Shown here: piece after piece, positions 26,501 through 34,088 of the stretch
Numbering within the stretch: position 1 is the stretch's first letter
How the letters are laid out: each line of letters opens with the position of its first letter
Source of the DNA: Bacteroidota bacterium
GTDB taxonomy: Bacteria; Bacteroidota; Bacteroidia; Flavobacteriales; Weeksellaceae
Direction of reading: 5' to 3'
Length of the DNA: 64,000 bases
Assembly: GCA_018902795.1 (NCBI GenBank)
Contig: JAHIQD010000020.1
Span: forward strand, 62,001 to 126,000
The notes under the pieces: generated by a model
The model's input: only the letters and a program-made list of their open reading frames with translations
Database searches by the model: none
Told to the model about the DNA's origin: nothing
Program-made: the position numbers and the translations under genes

Positions 26501-26771
26501 TTACGGATAGACTTTCGTAAGATGAAGATTCTACTTTTTTTACGTTTTCCAAAGATCCTACCGCATCTTCAATTTTTCTGGTTACCGAAGTTTCCACTTC
26601 ACTTGGCGACGCTCCCGGATATACCGTAGAAATCGTTACCATATTGGTTTCAAACTTCGGGATGAGCTCGTACCCCATCATGGAGTAGCTCAGTAAACCG
26701 CCCAAAGTAAGTATCGTAAATAAAACGATAATTAAGGAGGGTCTTTTAATAGATATTTCTGCTAACTTCAT
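23583..26771 (-). CDS. RND-type efflux pump inner-membrane permease
   Basis: The 1062-residue protein has the AcrB/HAE1 layout: a first transmembrane helix, a large periplasmic porter region, helices 2-6, a second periplasmic region, and helices 8-12. Helix 4 contains GILVDDAIVVLENVYRHME, with the paired aspartates of the proton relay. Helix 10 contains the lysine region GLVAKNAIMIVDFAN. The pair is normal for drug or organic-compound exporters rather than metal pumps. It is the last gene of the TetR-TolC-adaptor-permease operon and lies 4 bp after the adaptor gene. Confidence 0.95.
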   Translation of the reverse strand: MKLAEISIKRPSLIIVLFTILTLGGLLSYSMMGYELIPKFETNMVTISTVYPGASPSEVETSVTRKIEDAVGSLENVKKVESSSYESLSVIMVQLNTGADVNYALNDAQRKVNAILSKLPEDADAPSLNKFSLDDLPIITMSVSSNKLNSKELYDLLDKKIEPIFSRVNGVAQVDLIGGQEREIQVSIDDKKLQGYGLTIGEVQQAILSSNLDFPTGSLKSRTTKSTIRLSGKYKSVEEMNNLVISSKNGAQVRLSDVATVFDTQKDIDKIARYNQNSTILMQIKKQSDANAVAVSENIQKTMAEVINNYKAQDVKVNIVNDTTDFTLESANHVIFDLVLAIILVAIVMLLFLHNIRNAFIVMVSIPISLIATFIGMYLMGYTLNLMSLLGLSLVVGILVDDAIVVLENVYRHMEMGKSKIRAAYDGASEIGFTVTAITLVIVVVFLPIAMSSGLVSNILAQFCVTVVIATLFSLLSSFTIIPWLSSRFGKVVHLTGKNPFEKFILWFETQLDKFTHWITGILEWCLKTGVRRIMTVIVTFFVLVASCLLVVFGFIGGEFFPKMDRGQFLVQMELPKDATIEKTNQVTLQVEKYLRDNPNVVNLITTVGQQSSGMGGAQATTYQSEVQVILNDKSERSESTDIMSAKIKRDLEEKFTGVEFKTAPIGLMGADRSPIEMVVTAADNETANKEAARILELLKKVPGSVDAELSTDTGSPEVRVNIDRDKMSALGLNLSSVGQAMQTAFNGNTDGKFRTGEYEYDINIRFADNNRKSIDDVRNLMFTNSKGEQIRLSQFAVVDMSSGPSLLQRRDKSPSVKVLSKVVGRPAGDVANEWAAQFMENEKTTPAGVKYIWGGDMENQTEGFGTLGVALLAAIVLVYLVMVSLYDSFVYPFVVLFSIPLALIGVMVILALTGNTLNIFTMLGMIMLIGLVAKNAIMIVDFANMRKAAGANTHDALIQANHARLRPILMTTIAMIFGMLPIALAKGAGAEMNNGLAWVVIGGLTSSLFLTLIIVPVVYSLFDSLLRRMGKDQKIDFEAEMTAEYEHFELSDDGFTPKHKV

Positions 26772-26775
26772 CTTT

Positions 26776-27837
26776 CTACTTTACGATATTTATTTTTGCT
26801 CCGTTCTCTAAGTTGATCTGTCCGCTGGTAATTACCTGTTCACCCCCATTCAGTCCGCTGATAATCTGTACTTTATCACCATATACTTTTCCGGTTTTTA
26901 CGGTAGTAAGTTTTGCAGTTCCATTTTGAACAATGAACAACTGTCCTGAACTCACTCCGTTGACAAATGCAGCTGCAGGAACAGTTAGCAAATTCTGGTT
27001 TTCGGCACCGTAGTTGGTTTTAAATAAGGCAGTTCCGTACATCCCCGCTTTTAACTGGCCGTTGTTTGAAACTTCCACTTCCACAGGGAAATTTAAAGAA
27101 GCGTCACTTTTTGGTGCAATAAATGTAATTTTTCCGCTGAAAGTTTCATCAGGCAAAGCGTTCACAGTGATGGTAACCTGCTGACCGATCTGGATTTTTC
27201 CAACCTGGCTTTCATCCACTAAAACTGAAAGTTTTAAACTGTTGATATTTACAATTTCGAATAAAGGAGTTCCAGGTGAAACGACCATTCCCGGCTCCAC
27301 CATTCTTTTATTGATCGTTCCGCTGATTCCTGCTCTTACACTGGTGTCATTAATTTTTACCCTTTGGGCACGTACTGAAGCCTGAGCATTTTTAAGTTGT
27401 AATCTGGAATTATCAACCTGCTGTTTTGTCACACCGCCGGTTTTATAGGCATTTTCGTAACGCTGATTGTCGATAATTGCATTCTGTAAAGTATTCTGAG
27501 CCTGAGTAACATCCACTTCTATTGCATCTCTTTTAATGGTCGCTAAAACCTGTCCTGCTCCTACTCTGGAACCTTCTTTTGCAAATACACTTACCACACG
27601 TCCGGAAATGTCAGCAGACTGATTGGTTTCCTGTTTAGGGATGAAAGTTCCATTTGCAGAATAGTCGGTGTTGATGTTTTCTCTTGTTGCAGTTACCACG
27701 TTTACGTTGATTTTATCAACCTGTTTTGCCACTTCTTTTACTTCAGTTTCCTGTTTCTTTTTGTTGCTGGAAATCTTGTATGCTCCCAAGCCGATCAATA
27801 CAGCTGCTACGATGATATATATTAAAGTTTTTTTCAT
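26776..27837 (-). CDS. RND efflux periplasmic adaptor (membrane fusion protein)
   Basis: The 353-residue protein has an N-terminal membrane helix (IYIIVAAVLIGLGAYKI), a split lipoyl domain (VVSVFAKEGSRVGAGQVLATI, then IKRDAIEV), a short alpha-hairpin (QAQNTLQNAIIDNQRYENAY), a beta-barrel (LKLSVLVDESQVGKIQIGQQV) and a membrane-proximal end. It links the permease to the TolC channel in the periplasm. Lipidation is not predicted, so it is likely anchored by its helix. Confidence 0.94.
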   Translation of the reverse strand: MKKTLIYIIVAAVLIGLGAYKISSNKKKQETEVKEVAKQVDKINVNVVTATRENINTDYSANGTFIPKQETNQSADISGRVVSVFAKEGSRVGAGQVLATIKRDAIEVDVTQAQNTLQNAIIDNQRYENAYKTGGVTKQQVDNSRLQLKNAQASVRAQRVKINDTSVRAGISGTINKRMVEPGMVVSPGTPLFEIVNINSLKLSVLVDESQVGKIQIGQQVTITVNALPDETFSGKITFIAPKSDASLNFPVEVEVSNNGQLKAGMYGTALFKTNYGAENQNLLTVPAAAFVNGVSSGQLFIVQNGTAKLTTVKTGKVYGDKVQIISGLNGGEQVITSGQINLENGAKINIVK

Positions 27838-27844
27838 GTCAGTT

Positions 27845-29194
27845 TTATTTTAAATAAGTTTTAAGTTCTCCTTTTGCTTTATAATATTGTATTTCTGCTA
27901 TTTTGTAATCTAAAACAGCATTGCTGTAATTATTTTTAGCTTCAACCAAAGCGTTTTCGGCTTCCAGCAATTCGGTAAGTGTTGCTAAACCGTATTGGTA
28001 ATTGCTTTTGGTATTTGCTGCTACCGTTTCGGCCAGCGCAACATTGGCCTTCTGGTTTTCTAAAGATAAAAGGCTGTTTTCAATCTGCGATTTTGCATTT
28101 TGGTAAGATAAATCCAAACCAAGCTTGGTATCTGCAATATCAACTTCTAATTTGTCAAGTTCTATCTGGGCCATTTCTACCCTGGCTTTCGTAGCAAAAC
28201 CGTTGAAAATCGGGATATTAAACCCTAAAGTAACCGCGGAATAATCGGACCAATAAACGCCGTCTTTATTCCCATGAGTTAGAGGAAATTTATTTCCCAA
28301 ACCTTGCCAGCTGTAATTGGCATTGAGATTTACAGTGGGATAATATGCCGCTTCAACCGCTTTTTTATTATACTGTAAAAGCTCTTTTTGTTTAGTTAAA
28401 ATTTTAACTTCAGACCTTTCGTCGGTACTTACCGTTTCTTCCAATAAGTGAGGGGTCACTTCCATATCGGATTTTACCAGTTCAATTTTGTTTTCAATCG
28501 GCATTCCCATATAAAATTTCAGGGCATTTTCTGCCTGATTGATGGCGTTTTGCTGCTGTTTCAAAATGGTGCTTATGTTGGTAAGGTTCACATTGGTTCT
28601 GTCTAAATCTACTTTTTTAGCCAGACCATTATCGAACAAACTTTTTATAATGTTTCTTGCTTTTTCAGTACTTGCAAAACTGCTTTCCAGCGTTTCTTTT
28701 TTCTGCTGAATGGTAAAAACCTGAAAATAAGCATTTGACACCCTTTCAATAATCTGTTCCTCAGTCAATTGCGCATTGAGTTGGTAGAATTCTTTGGTAG
28801 ATTTTGCGGCTTTAAGACCAACAAATACCTGCTGATTAAATAGCGCCTGAGATAGTTGCAGACCACCTCCGGCATTCCATTTCTGACCTAAGGAAATCAG
28901 CTGAATGTTACTGGGACCCCCACTAAAAGCGCCTGTATCTAAAGCAGTTGTCTGTAATATTGGGTTGTAGGTAATGTTTGCGACTCCATTAATTTTTGGT
29001 AAGGCGCCCGCTTTTGCTTCCATAATCTGATAATCAGCATTGCGGATATCCAGTTTCGCTTTCTGTGCTTCTGCTTTATTTTGCAGAGCGTACTCGATGG
29101 CTTGTTTGAGGGTGACAGTTTCCTGTGCCTGCAATTCTGTCAGTGAGAATGCAAGTAAAAGTGCGCCGAGAGCCATTTTTCTCCAGTTGGTCAT
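27845..29194 (-). CDS. TolC-family outer-membrane efflux channel
   Basis: The 449-residue protein has a signal peptide (ends near LQAQ) and two repeats of the outer-membrane efflux protein fold, with long amphipathic helices (about 110-210 and 320-420) and the usual LKQAIEYALQNK near the mature N terminus. It forms the exit duct for the RND pump. It lies 7 bp upstream of the adaptor gene and 72 bp downstream of the regulator gene. Confidence 0.93.
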   Translation of the reverse strand: MTNWRKMALGALLLAFSLTELQAQETVTLKQAIEYALQNKAEAQKAKLDIRNADYQIMEAKAGALPKINGVANITYNPILQTTALDTGAFSGGPSNIQLISLGQKWNAGGGLQLSQALFNQQVFVGLKAAKSTKEFYQLNAQLTEEQIIERVSNAYFQVFTIQQKKETLESSFASTEKARNIIKSLFDNGLAKKVDLDRTNVNLTNISTILKQQQNAINQAENALKFYMGMPIENKIELVKSDMEVTPHLLEETVSTDERSEVKILTKQKELLQYNKKAVEAAYYPTVNLNANYSWQGLGNKFPLTHGNKDGVYWSDYSAVTLGFNIPIFNGFATKARVEMAQIELDKLEVDIADTKLGLDLSYQNAKSQIENSLLSLENQKANVALAETVAANTKSNYQYGLATLTELLEAENALVEAKNNYSNAVLDYKIAEIQYYKAKGELKTYLK

Positions 29195-29266
29195 TTTATA
29201 TTGGGTTATTATGTATTATAACGTTTTGAGGTTCCTTTTTACTTTAATTGAAAATTTTTTTTCCAA

Positions 29267-29881
29267 TTAAAACGTATCTTTTTTAGCGACGATTTTTTTT
29301 AAAAAATCTTTGCCTTTCTCTGTCGTAATGGCGTTCATAAAAAACATCAGTGCTTCATTATTGTAATGTGCCCTGTCTATTTCATTAGTGTCGAGAAATG
29401 GCGAACTGTCATAAGACATTACAAGCTGGAAGAAAATCTTTCCATAAATTCTGGCATCAAAATCTTTTCTGTAATATCCCTGGTTTCTTCCTTTTTCGAT
29501 ATTGTGGACCAGTACCTCCGCAAATCTTTCAGAAAACTCCATCATGTGTTTGTTGAATATTGCGGGATAATACTTAATCAACTGTCTGATCAGAATGGTA
29601 TTATTAGATTGAGCAGCCTTTTCAAAGTGTTCATCACGGCAAAACATTCTTTCTATGGCGTTTTCAATTTTCGCATCCAGTTCGTTGAGTTTTTCAATAA
29701 CTTCATTGAGTTTGAAATGAAGTACATCACCTAAAAGCACCTCCTTATTGGTGTATTTTTGGTAAAGCGTTTTTTTGGACATTCCGAATTCTTTAGCAAT
29801 ATCATCCATCGTTAATGTTTTAGCTCCATTTTCGATGAAAAGATCTACCACTTTTTCTATAAACTTTTTATCCATTATCAA
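29267..29881 (-). CDS. TetR/AcrR-family transcriptional regulator of the efflux operon
   Basis: The 204-residue protein begins at the ATG at 29881, with a second in-frame ATG at 29875 equally possible. The N-terminal helix-turn-helix is visible in LTMDDIAKEFGMSKKTLYQKYTNKEVLL (read as blocks). The C-terminal ligand domain is divergent, as usual. As first gene of the efflux operon it is likely an autorepressor relieved by a pump substrate (inference from family and position). Confidence 0.92.
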   Translation of the reverse strand: MIMDKKFIEKVVDLFIENGAKTLTMDDIAKEFGMSKKTLYQKYTNKEVLLGDVLHFKLNEVIEKLNELDAKIENAIERMFCRDEHFEKAAQSNNTILIRQLIKYYPAIFNKHMMEFSERFAEVLVHNIEKGRNQGYYRKDFDARIYGKIFFQLVMSYDSSPFLDTNEIDRAHYNNEALMFFMNAITTEKGKDFLKKIVAKKDTF

Positions 29882-29893
29882 ATATTACGGGTG

Positions 29894-29901
29894 CAAAGCT
29901 A
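29894..29901 (-). promoter_or_regulatory. -7 element (TAGCTTTG) for the tetR-efflux operon
   Basis: A perfect TAnnTTTG followed by C on the minus strand lies 12 bp upstream of the regulator start. Confidence 0.55.
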
Positions 29902-30196
29902 CAAAAGAAAACTCAAAAACATAAAAAGTTTCCTGGTTTATTCTAATAGATTACAGCTATCTGTTTTATTGATAGTACCTTCTGTTTTTGCTAAAATTTG
30001 TTTAAGCGCACTGAGAATGAGTGTGTAATATTTGCAAATTTTTTCCATTTCTCATTAACGGAAATCGAAAAAGGTGTTTTAACTCTGCGCCTCATAGTTT
30101 TTGTGGATATTTCTAATTTCATTGTTATCTGTGATTTATTCGATCTTCAATCATTATACATTTGTACCACAAACTAACCAATAAAATTATTTAACC
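29902..30196. other. Intergenic region between the efflux and curli operons
   Basis: It holds the divergent promoters of the two operons. On the plus strand AGGTGTTTTAAC (30072-30083) matches 10 of 12 bases of the box at the two-component operon, but at a different distance (73 bp) from the curli -7 element. I see no coding frame. Confidence 0.5.
30157..30164 (+). promoter_or_regulatory. -7 element (TACATTTG) for the curli operon
   Basis: A perfect TAnnTTTG lies 32 bp upstream of the curlin ATG at 30197. No TTG -33 box is present at the usual distance, which fits a promoter needing an activator. Confidence 0.55.
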
Positions 30197-31027
30197 ATGA
30201 AAAAATTATTTGCAGGTGCATTCGCACTAATGGCAGTTACAATCGGTTTTGCACAGAATAACCATGATGTAACAACTCAGATGGGTAATCAAAACACAGC
30301 TAACGTGGATCAACACGGTAAGGAAAATAACAATTCCATTTATCAGAAAGGAAACCAAAATGACGCAAAAGTATCGGAATATGGTAGATACAACGTTAAT
30401 AAAACTGAAAGCCTTGGTGATAAAAACACAGAATTAGTTTATCAGAGCGGTAAATCCAACAACAATGATACCTGGCAAAAGGGTGATAAAAACTCTGCAA
30501 CAACTAAACAATACGGAGAATTCAATAAAGTAACCCAAAAACAAAAAGGTGACAATAACTCTGTGTATGCTTTACAATGCGGTGATAAAAATGTTGCTAT
30601 GCAAAATCAAAACGGTGATCATAATAAATTGACATCAGAACAATATGGGGACAACAATAATGTTAATCAAACCCAGAAAGGTGACCGCAATAGTGCTGAT
30701 GGATGGCAAAATGGTAAAGGAAATAAAATTACCCAAAATCAGGATGGTGATCATAACGATGCAAAAGCAACACAGACTGGCTATGACAATAAGATTACTC
30801 AAAAACAGGATGGTGACTGGAATAGAGCTATTGCCACTCAAACAGGTGACAGAAACACTATCAGCCAAACTCAACTTGGAAACGGACATTATTCAAAAGA
30901 TACTCAAGTGGGATGCGATAACAAGATTACTGTTTTACAGGAAACAAATCATTCCAATGGCGGCGATTGCTGTGCACCTCCAATGCCTCAGCCAAAATGT
31001 AACCAGCATTCAGGAGACGGTTGCTAA
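30197..31027 (+). CDS. Curlin-repeat amyloid subunit (CsgA-like)
   Basis: The 276-residue secreted protein has a signal peptide (ends GFAQ). About twenty half-repeats of 11 residues follow with the curlin pattern QxGxxN (QMGNQN, QKGNQN, QKGDKN, QYGDNN, QTGDRN and others), which stack into the beta-solenoid of curli fibres. It is longer than the enterobacterial CsgA (about 150 residues). The last 25 residues (after TNHSNG) leave the repeat and form a Cys/Pro-rich tail with four cysteines, unusual for curlin. An intrinsic terminator separates it from the next gene, consistent with higher expression of the major subunit. Confidence 0.9.
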   Translation: MKKLFAGAFALMAVTIGFAQNNHDVTTQMGNQNTANVDQHGKENNNSIYQKGNQNDAKVSEYGRYNVNKTESLGDKNTELVYQSGKSNNNDTWQKGDKNSATTKQYGEFNKVTQKQKGDNNSVYALQCGDKNVAMQNQNGDHNKLTSEQYGDNNNVNQTQKGDRNSADGWQNGKGNKITQNQDGDHNDAKATQTGYDNKITQKQDGDWNRAIATQTGDRNTISQTQLGNGHYSKDTQVGCDNKITVLQETNHSNGGDCCAPPMPQPKCNQHSGDGC

Positions 31028-31059
31028 TAAACTGCTCATCTGATATTAATTCAACCCTT

Positions 31060-31090
31060 GGGAGAAACTATCCAATAGTTTCTCCCTTTT
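31060..31090 (+). terminator. Internal terminator/attenuator between the major curlin gene and the rest of the operon
   Basis: An 11-bp perfect stem (31060-31070 with 31076-31086) has a 5-nt loop and is followed by four T. It sits 32 bp after the curlin stop and 18 bp before the next ATG. The short T run suggests partial read-through. Confidence 0.75.
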
Positions 31091-31107
31091 ACCCAAAAAA
31101 TAATATC

Positions 31108-31512
31108 ATGAAAAATTTATTTTTAGTCAGCATGATTTTATGTGGTTTTTTGATGAGTGCACAAAGCATTGATTTTAGCAATATCAACAGTCAAAATATT
31201 TTAAATATACTTGCTGCCCCGGAAACGACTGCTTCTGCGGTTTCTTCAAAAACTTCAGTTACACAGTTAGGAAATAATAACAATGCTATGATTTATAATA
31301 AAAGTAAAAGAAGTGATTTAATGATTCGGCAAACGGGTGATTTTAATACCACTTTAATGACCAACACTAATCCTCATTTGGAAAACAAACAGAAAGTAAA
31401 TGTTGAAGGAAATAATAATTATATCGACATTACAGGAAACAACAGTAACTCAAAAGAAATGCAGATCAATCTGAAAACCAACGACAAAATGATTTTTGTG
31501 CGTCACTATTAA
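31108..31512 (+). CDS. Curlin-repeat minor subunit (CsgB-like)
   Basis: I start at the ATG at 31108 (134 residues), which gives a proper signal peptide (MKNLFLVSMILCGFLMSAQS). The longer frame from 31021 would run through the terminator. The mature part has a few curlin-like units (VTQLGNNNNAMIY, IRQTGDFNT, NVEGNNNYIDITG). It ends in a charged hydrophobic tail (KTNDKMIFVRHY), as nucleator subunits often do. By position and repeats it is the candidate nucleator; the assignment to CsgB is inference. Confidence 0.75.
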   Translation: MKNLFLVSMILCGFLMSAQSIDFSNINSQNILNILAAPETTASAVSSKTSVTQLGNNNNAMIYNKSKRSDLMIRQTGDFNTTLMTNTNPHLENKQKVNVEGNNNYIDITGNNSNSKEMQINLKTNDKMIFVRHY

Positions 31513-31532
31513 CTCTTACTTAGATAATAATT

Positions 31533-32270
31533 ATGAAAAAGTTTATCTTAAACCTATGCTTATTTCTCCTCTTCATCTTCGGCATCAGTTGTAACGCTCA
31601 GGATGTTCAAACGGTAACAGCAAAAATTGAGACTGAAAATATCGAAGGAACACTCAATCTGAAAGCAATTGCAAAAAACCAGGGTCAGGTACATCAGTCA
31701 CTGAATTATATTTTTCTTGCCGTAAAAAAAGACAGAGGAAAAAATATGTCCTCCTCACAACAGCAAAATAAATTTACCCTACTTCCGAAAGAGAGCAAAA
31801 TTCTTTCGGAAATATCTATTAATGTCAATAAGGACGATGCTCTGAAAGTTTATCTTTTCATTAAAGATGAAAAAACTGCAAAAGTTATCGCAAAGGACAG
31901 TTTGGAAATGAATGCAAAAAGCTTCAAAAATAATGTATCCTATGAAAAAACCACCAATGAGGAAAATATGATGATGAAAGGTTTAATCATTAATGAGACA
32001 AAAACCAGAATTGGCGATGATTTTTACAGCAAATTCTACTCTCTCCTGATGTTAAATGCTATTGAGTTCGGTTTTAGAATCAGAGTTTCGGAGGTTCCTT
32101 CTACTGGTACAAACACCCAGCTCCAGATTTTTGCGGATGATGAGAATATTCTGACATTTTTTGCACGACCTGAGGATGATTATCTGGAGGATATCGTAAA
32201 AGAAACTATTGCAAGTCTGATACAATACGACAACGATCGGCAAGTCACCGACAAAGGCTTCATTTATTAA
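31533..32270 (+). CDS. Fused CsgH/CsgC-like chaperone and CsgE curli assembly protein
   Basis: The 245-residue exported protein has a signal peptide to about residue 22. Residues 25-125 look like the CsgC/CsgH immunoglobulin-like inhibitor of curlin aggregation: strands around SLNYIFLAVKKDRG, SSSQQQNKFTLLPKES and ISINVNKDDALKVYLFI. Residues 147-245 match CsgE: GLIINETKTRIGDDFYSKFY, FRIRVSEVPS and a late ETIASLIQYDNDRQV. In E. coli CsgC and CsgE are separate proteins. CsgE caps the CsgG pore and selects subunits. The fusion would put the anti-aggregation chaperone on the gate itself. The CsgE half is firm; the CsgH half is by pattern only. Confidence 0.8.
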   Translation: MKKFILNLCLFLLFIFGISCNAQDVQTVTAKIETENIEGTLNLKAIAKNQGQVHQSLNYIFLAVKKDRGKNMSSSQQQNKFTLLPKESKILSEISINVNKDDALKVYLFIKDEKTAKVIAKDSLEMNAKSFKNNVSYEKTTNEENMMMKGLIINETKTRIGDDFYSKFYSLLMLNAIEFGFRIRVSEVPSTGTNTQLQIFADDENILTFFARPEDDYLEDIVKETIASLIQYDNDRQVTDKGFIY

Positions 32271-32284
32271 CCAACAATAAAATT

Positions 32285-32680
32285 ATGAAAACACTTGTTT
32301 TTTATTTTGTGTTTGGGGTTAGTTTTGCCTATGGACAGCAGTTTGTTTATAAACCGGTAAATCCTGCTTTTGGCGGAGATACATTTAATTACCAATGGCT
32401 TTTAAGCTCTGCTTCGTCGCAAAATCAGTTCAAAGGAACGACCTCAGATTTCGGCTCACTCAGTACCCTAGACAGCTTTACAGAAAGCCTCAACAGACAG
32501 TTATTGAGCCAGTTATCCCAAAAACTCTTCGGAGATCAGTTTGGGAGCGGAAATTTAAAACCGGGGAATTATACCTTCGGTTCCATGTACATTCAAGTTA
32601 CACAGTCTGACAAAGGGTTATTAGTACGAATTTTAAATACAACAACAGGTGAACAGTCAGAAATTATAATCCCGAACTAA
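32285..32680 (+). CDS. csgF: Curli assembly protein CsgF
   Basis: The 131-residue protein has a signal peptide (ends AYGQ) and then the CsgF hallmark QFVYKPVNPAFGGDTFNYQWLL (read as QFVYKPVNPAFGG and NYQWLL), close to the E. coli sequence. The N-terminal segment inserts into the CsgG pore and the rest holds the nucleator at the cell surface. It lies 14 bp after the csgE-type gene. Length is normal. Confidence 0.93.
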   Translation: MKTLVFYFVFGVSFAYGQQFVYKPVNPAFGGDTFNYQWLLSSASSQNQFKGTTSDFGSLSTLDSFTESLNRQLLSQLSQKLFGDQFGSGNLKPGNYTFGSMYIQVTQSDKGLLVRILNTTTGEQSEIIIPN

Positions 32681-32692
32681 AGAATTAATATC

Positions 32693-34084
32693 ATGAAAAA
32701 GTTTTTAACAGCCAAAATTATATTGCTCCTTACAGTATTAGCAGTAATGGGAAGTTGTGGCACAATGATGAATCTTCCTGCTGAAGGTGATACTTCGACT
32801 CTAGGAGAAATGACACCTTACACAAAACAACTGAAAGAACTCCCTGCTCCGGACGAGAAAATTGTAATCGGAGTTTACAAATTCAAAGACCAAACCGGTC
32901 AGTACAAATTAGCGGAAAACGGCAGTAACTGGAGCACCGCAATTCCTCAGGGCACCACCTCAATTTTATTAAAGGCATTAGAAGACAGCAAATGGTTTCG
33001 CCCAATCGAACGCGAAAATATTGGGAATCTCCTTAATGAAAGACAAATTATACGTTCTACAAGAAAAGAATACGAAGTAGCCAAAGACGGAAAAACGGTG
33101 ATCAGTGATCAACTCCCACCGCTGCTCTACGCCGGAATTCTTCTTGAGGGTGGAATTATTTCTTACGATACCAATGTAATGACTGGCGGTATTGGAGCCA
33201 GATATTTTGGTATCGGCGGAGGCACCCAATATAGACAGGATCGCGTAACTGTTTATCTGCGGGTAGTTTCGAGTATGACCGGTGAGATTCTAAAAACAGT
33301 ATATACCTCCAAAAACATTCTTTCGACAACGGTGAACGGCAGTTTCTTCAGATACATCGATACGGACAGAATTCTGGAAGCTGAAATGGGTTTTTCCCAG
33401 AACGAACCCGTAAGTTTAGCTGTTACCCAAGCTATTGAAAAAGCGGTATATACCTTAATTTTAGAAAGCGTGCAGGACGGAACTTTTAGAATTGAGAAAG
33501 TTCACGAAAAAGAGATGATGGATCTTCTTTCAAAATATCACGCAGAACAGGAAAAAAACACCAATCAATTGGTCGGAAATAAGTTTGCAGATAAGGAAAG
33601 ATCTAAGGCATCTGTGTTAGTCATGGCAAACGGGGACCTAATAAAAGGTGATTATACAAATGCAAAAATGAATATTGGAGGGAAAGCAGGCTTCAAGTAT
33701 TTTTTAACGGACCACTTGAACACTGAAATCAGTGTAGGGTTTGAAACGCTCCAAAATAAAGACATCGTTAGAAACAATTTCATGTACACTGATCTTAACC
33801 TTGAATATCTTCTTTTGCCAAAATTCACTCTTTCTCCATATGGTTACATTGGCTTGGGTTCGATGTTCAACGGTAAAAATTTCCTGAAATATCAGTTTGG
33901 AGGCGGTTTAGAATATTTAGTGGGCAGCAATCTCGCCTTACGCCTGAACGCGCAGTATGACATGGGTTTTGATGATACCTGGGACGAATTTACCAATGGT
34001 AAACGGAAAGATCAGGCATTTCATATTGGGGTCGGGATTAATTATTACCTAAGGGAGGCGAAAAGACTAAACACAAAAAAATAA
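32693..34084 (+). CDS. csgG: Curli secretion channel CsgG with a C-terminal beta-barrel-like extension
   Basis: The 463-residue lipoprotein has a lipobox GSC at Cys22. Residues 25-265 follow CsgG: IVIGVYKFKDQTGQYK, TSILLKALEDSKWFRPIERENIGNLLNERQ (in blocks), GGIISYDTN, and VTVYLRVVSSMTGEILKTV. E. coli CsgG ends at 277 residues. Here a linker (about 270-310) leads to 150 extra residues of alternating strands (GFKYFLTDHLNTEISVGFE, FTLSPYGYIGLGS, HIGVGINYYL), like a small outer-membrane beta-barrel. It forms the nonameric pore for curli subunits; the role of the extension is unknown. Confidence 0.92.
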   Translation: MKKFLTAKIILLLTVLAVMGSCGTMMNLPAEGDTSTLGEMTPYTKQLKELPAPDEKIVIGVYKFKDQTGQYKLAENGSNWSTAIPQGTTSILLKALEDSKWFRPIERENIGNLLNERQIIRSTRKEYEVAKDGKTVISDQLPPLLYAGILLEGGIISYDTNVMTGGIGARYFGIGGGTQYRQDRVTVYLRVVSSMTGEILKTVYTSKNILSTTVNGSFFRYIDTDRILEAEMGFSQNEPVSLAVTQAIEKAVYTLILESVQDGTFRIEKVHEKEMMDLLSKYHAEQEKNTNQLVGNKFADKERSKASVLVMANGDLIKGDYTNAKMNIGGKAGFKYFLTDHLNTEISVGFETLQNKDIVRNNFMYTDLNLEYLLLPKFTLSPYGYIGLGSMFNGKNFLKYQFGGGLEYLVGSNLALRLNAQYDMGFDDTWDEFTNGKRKDQAFHIGVGINYYLREAKRLNTKK

Positions 34085-34088
34085 AATC

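Noticed and set aside
30197..31027. Repetitive DNA in the curlin gene considered as a satellite or CRISPR-like array
   Set aside because: The repeats exist at protein level (QxGxxN) with diverged codons; there are no identical spaced DNA repeats.
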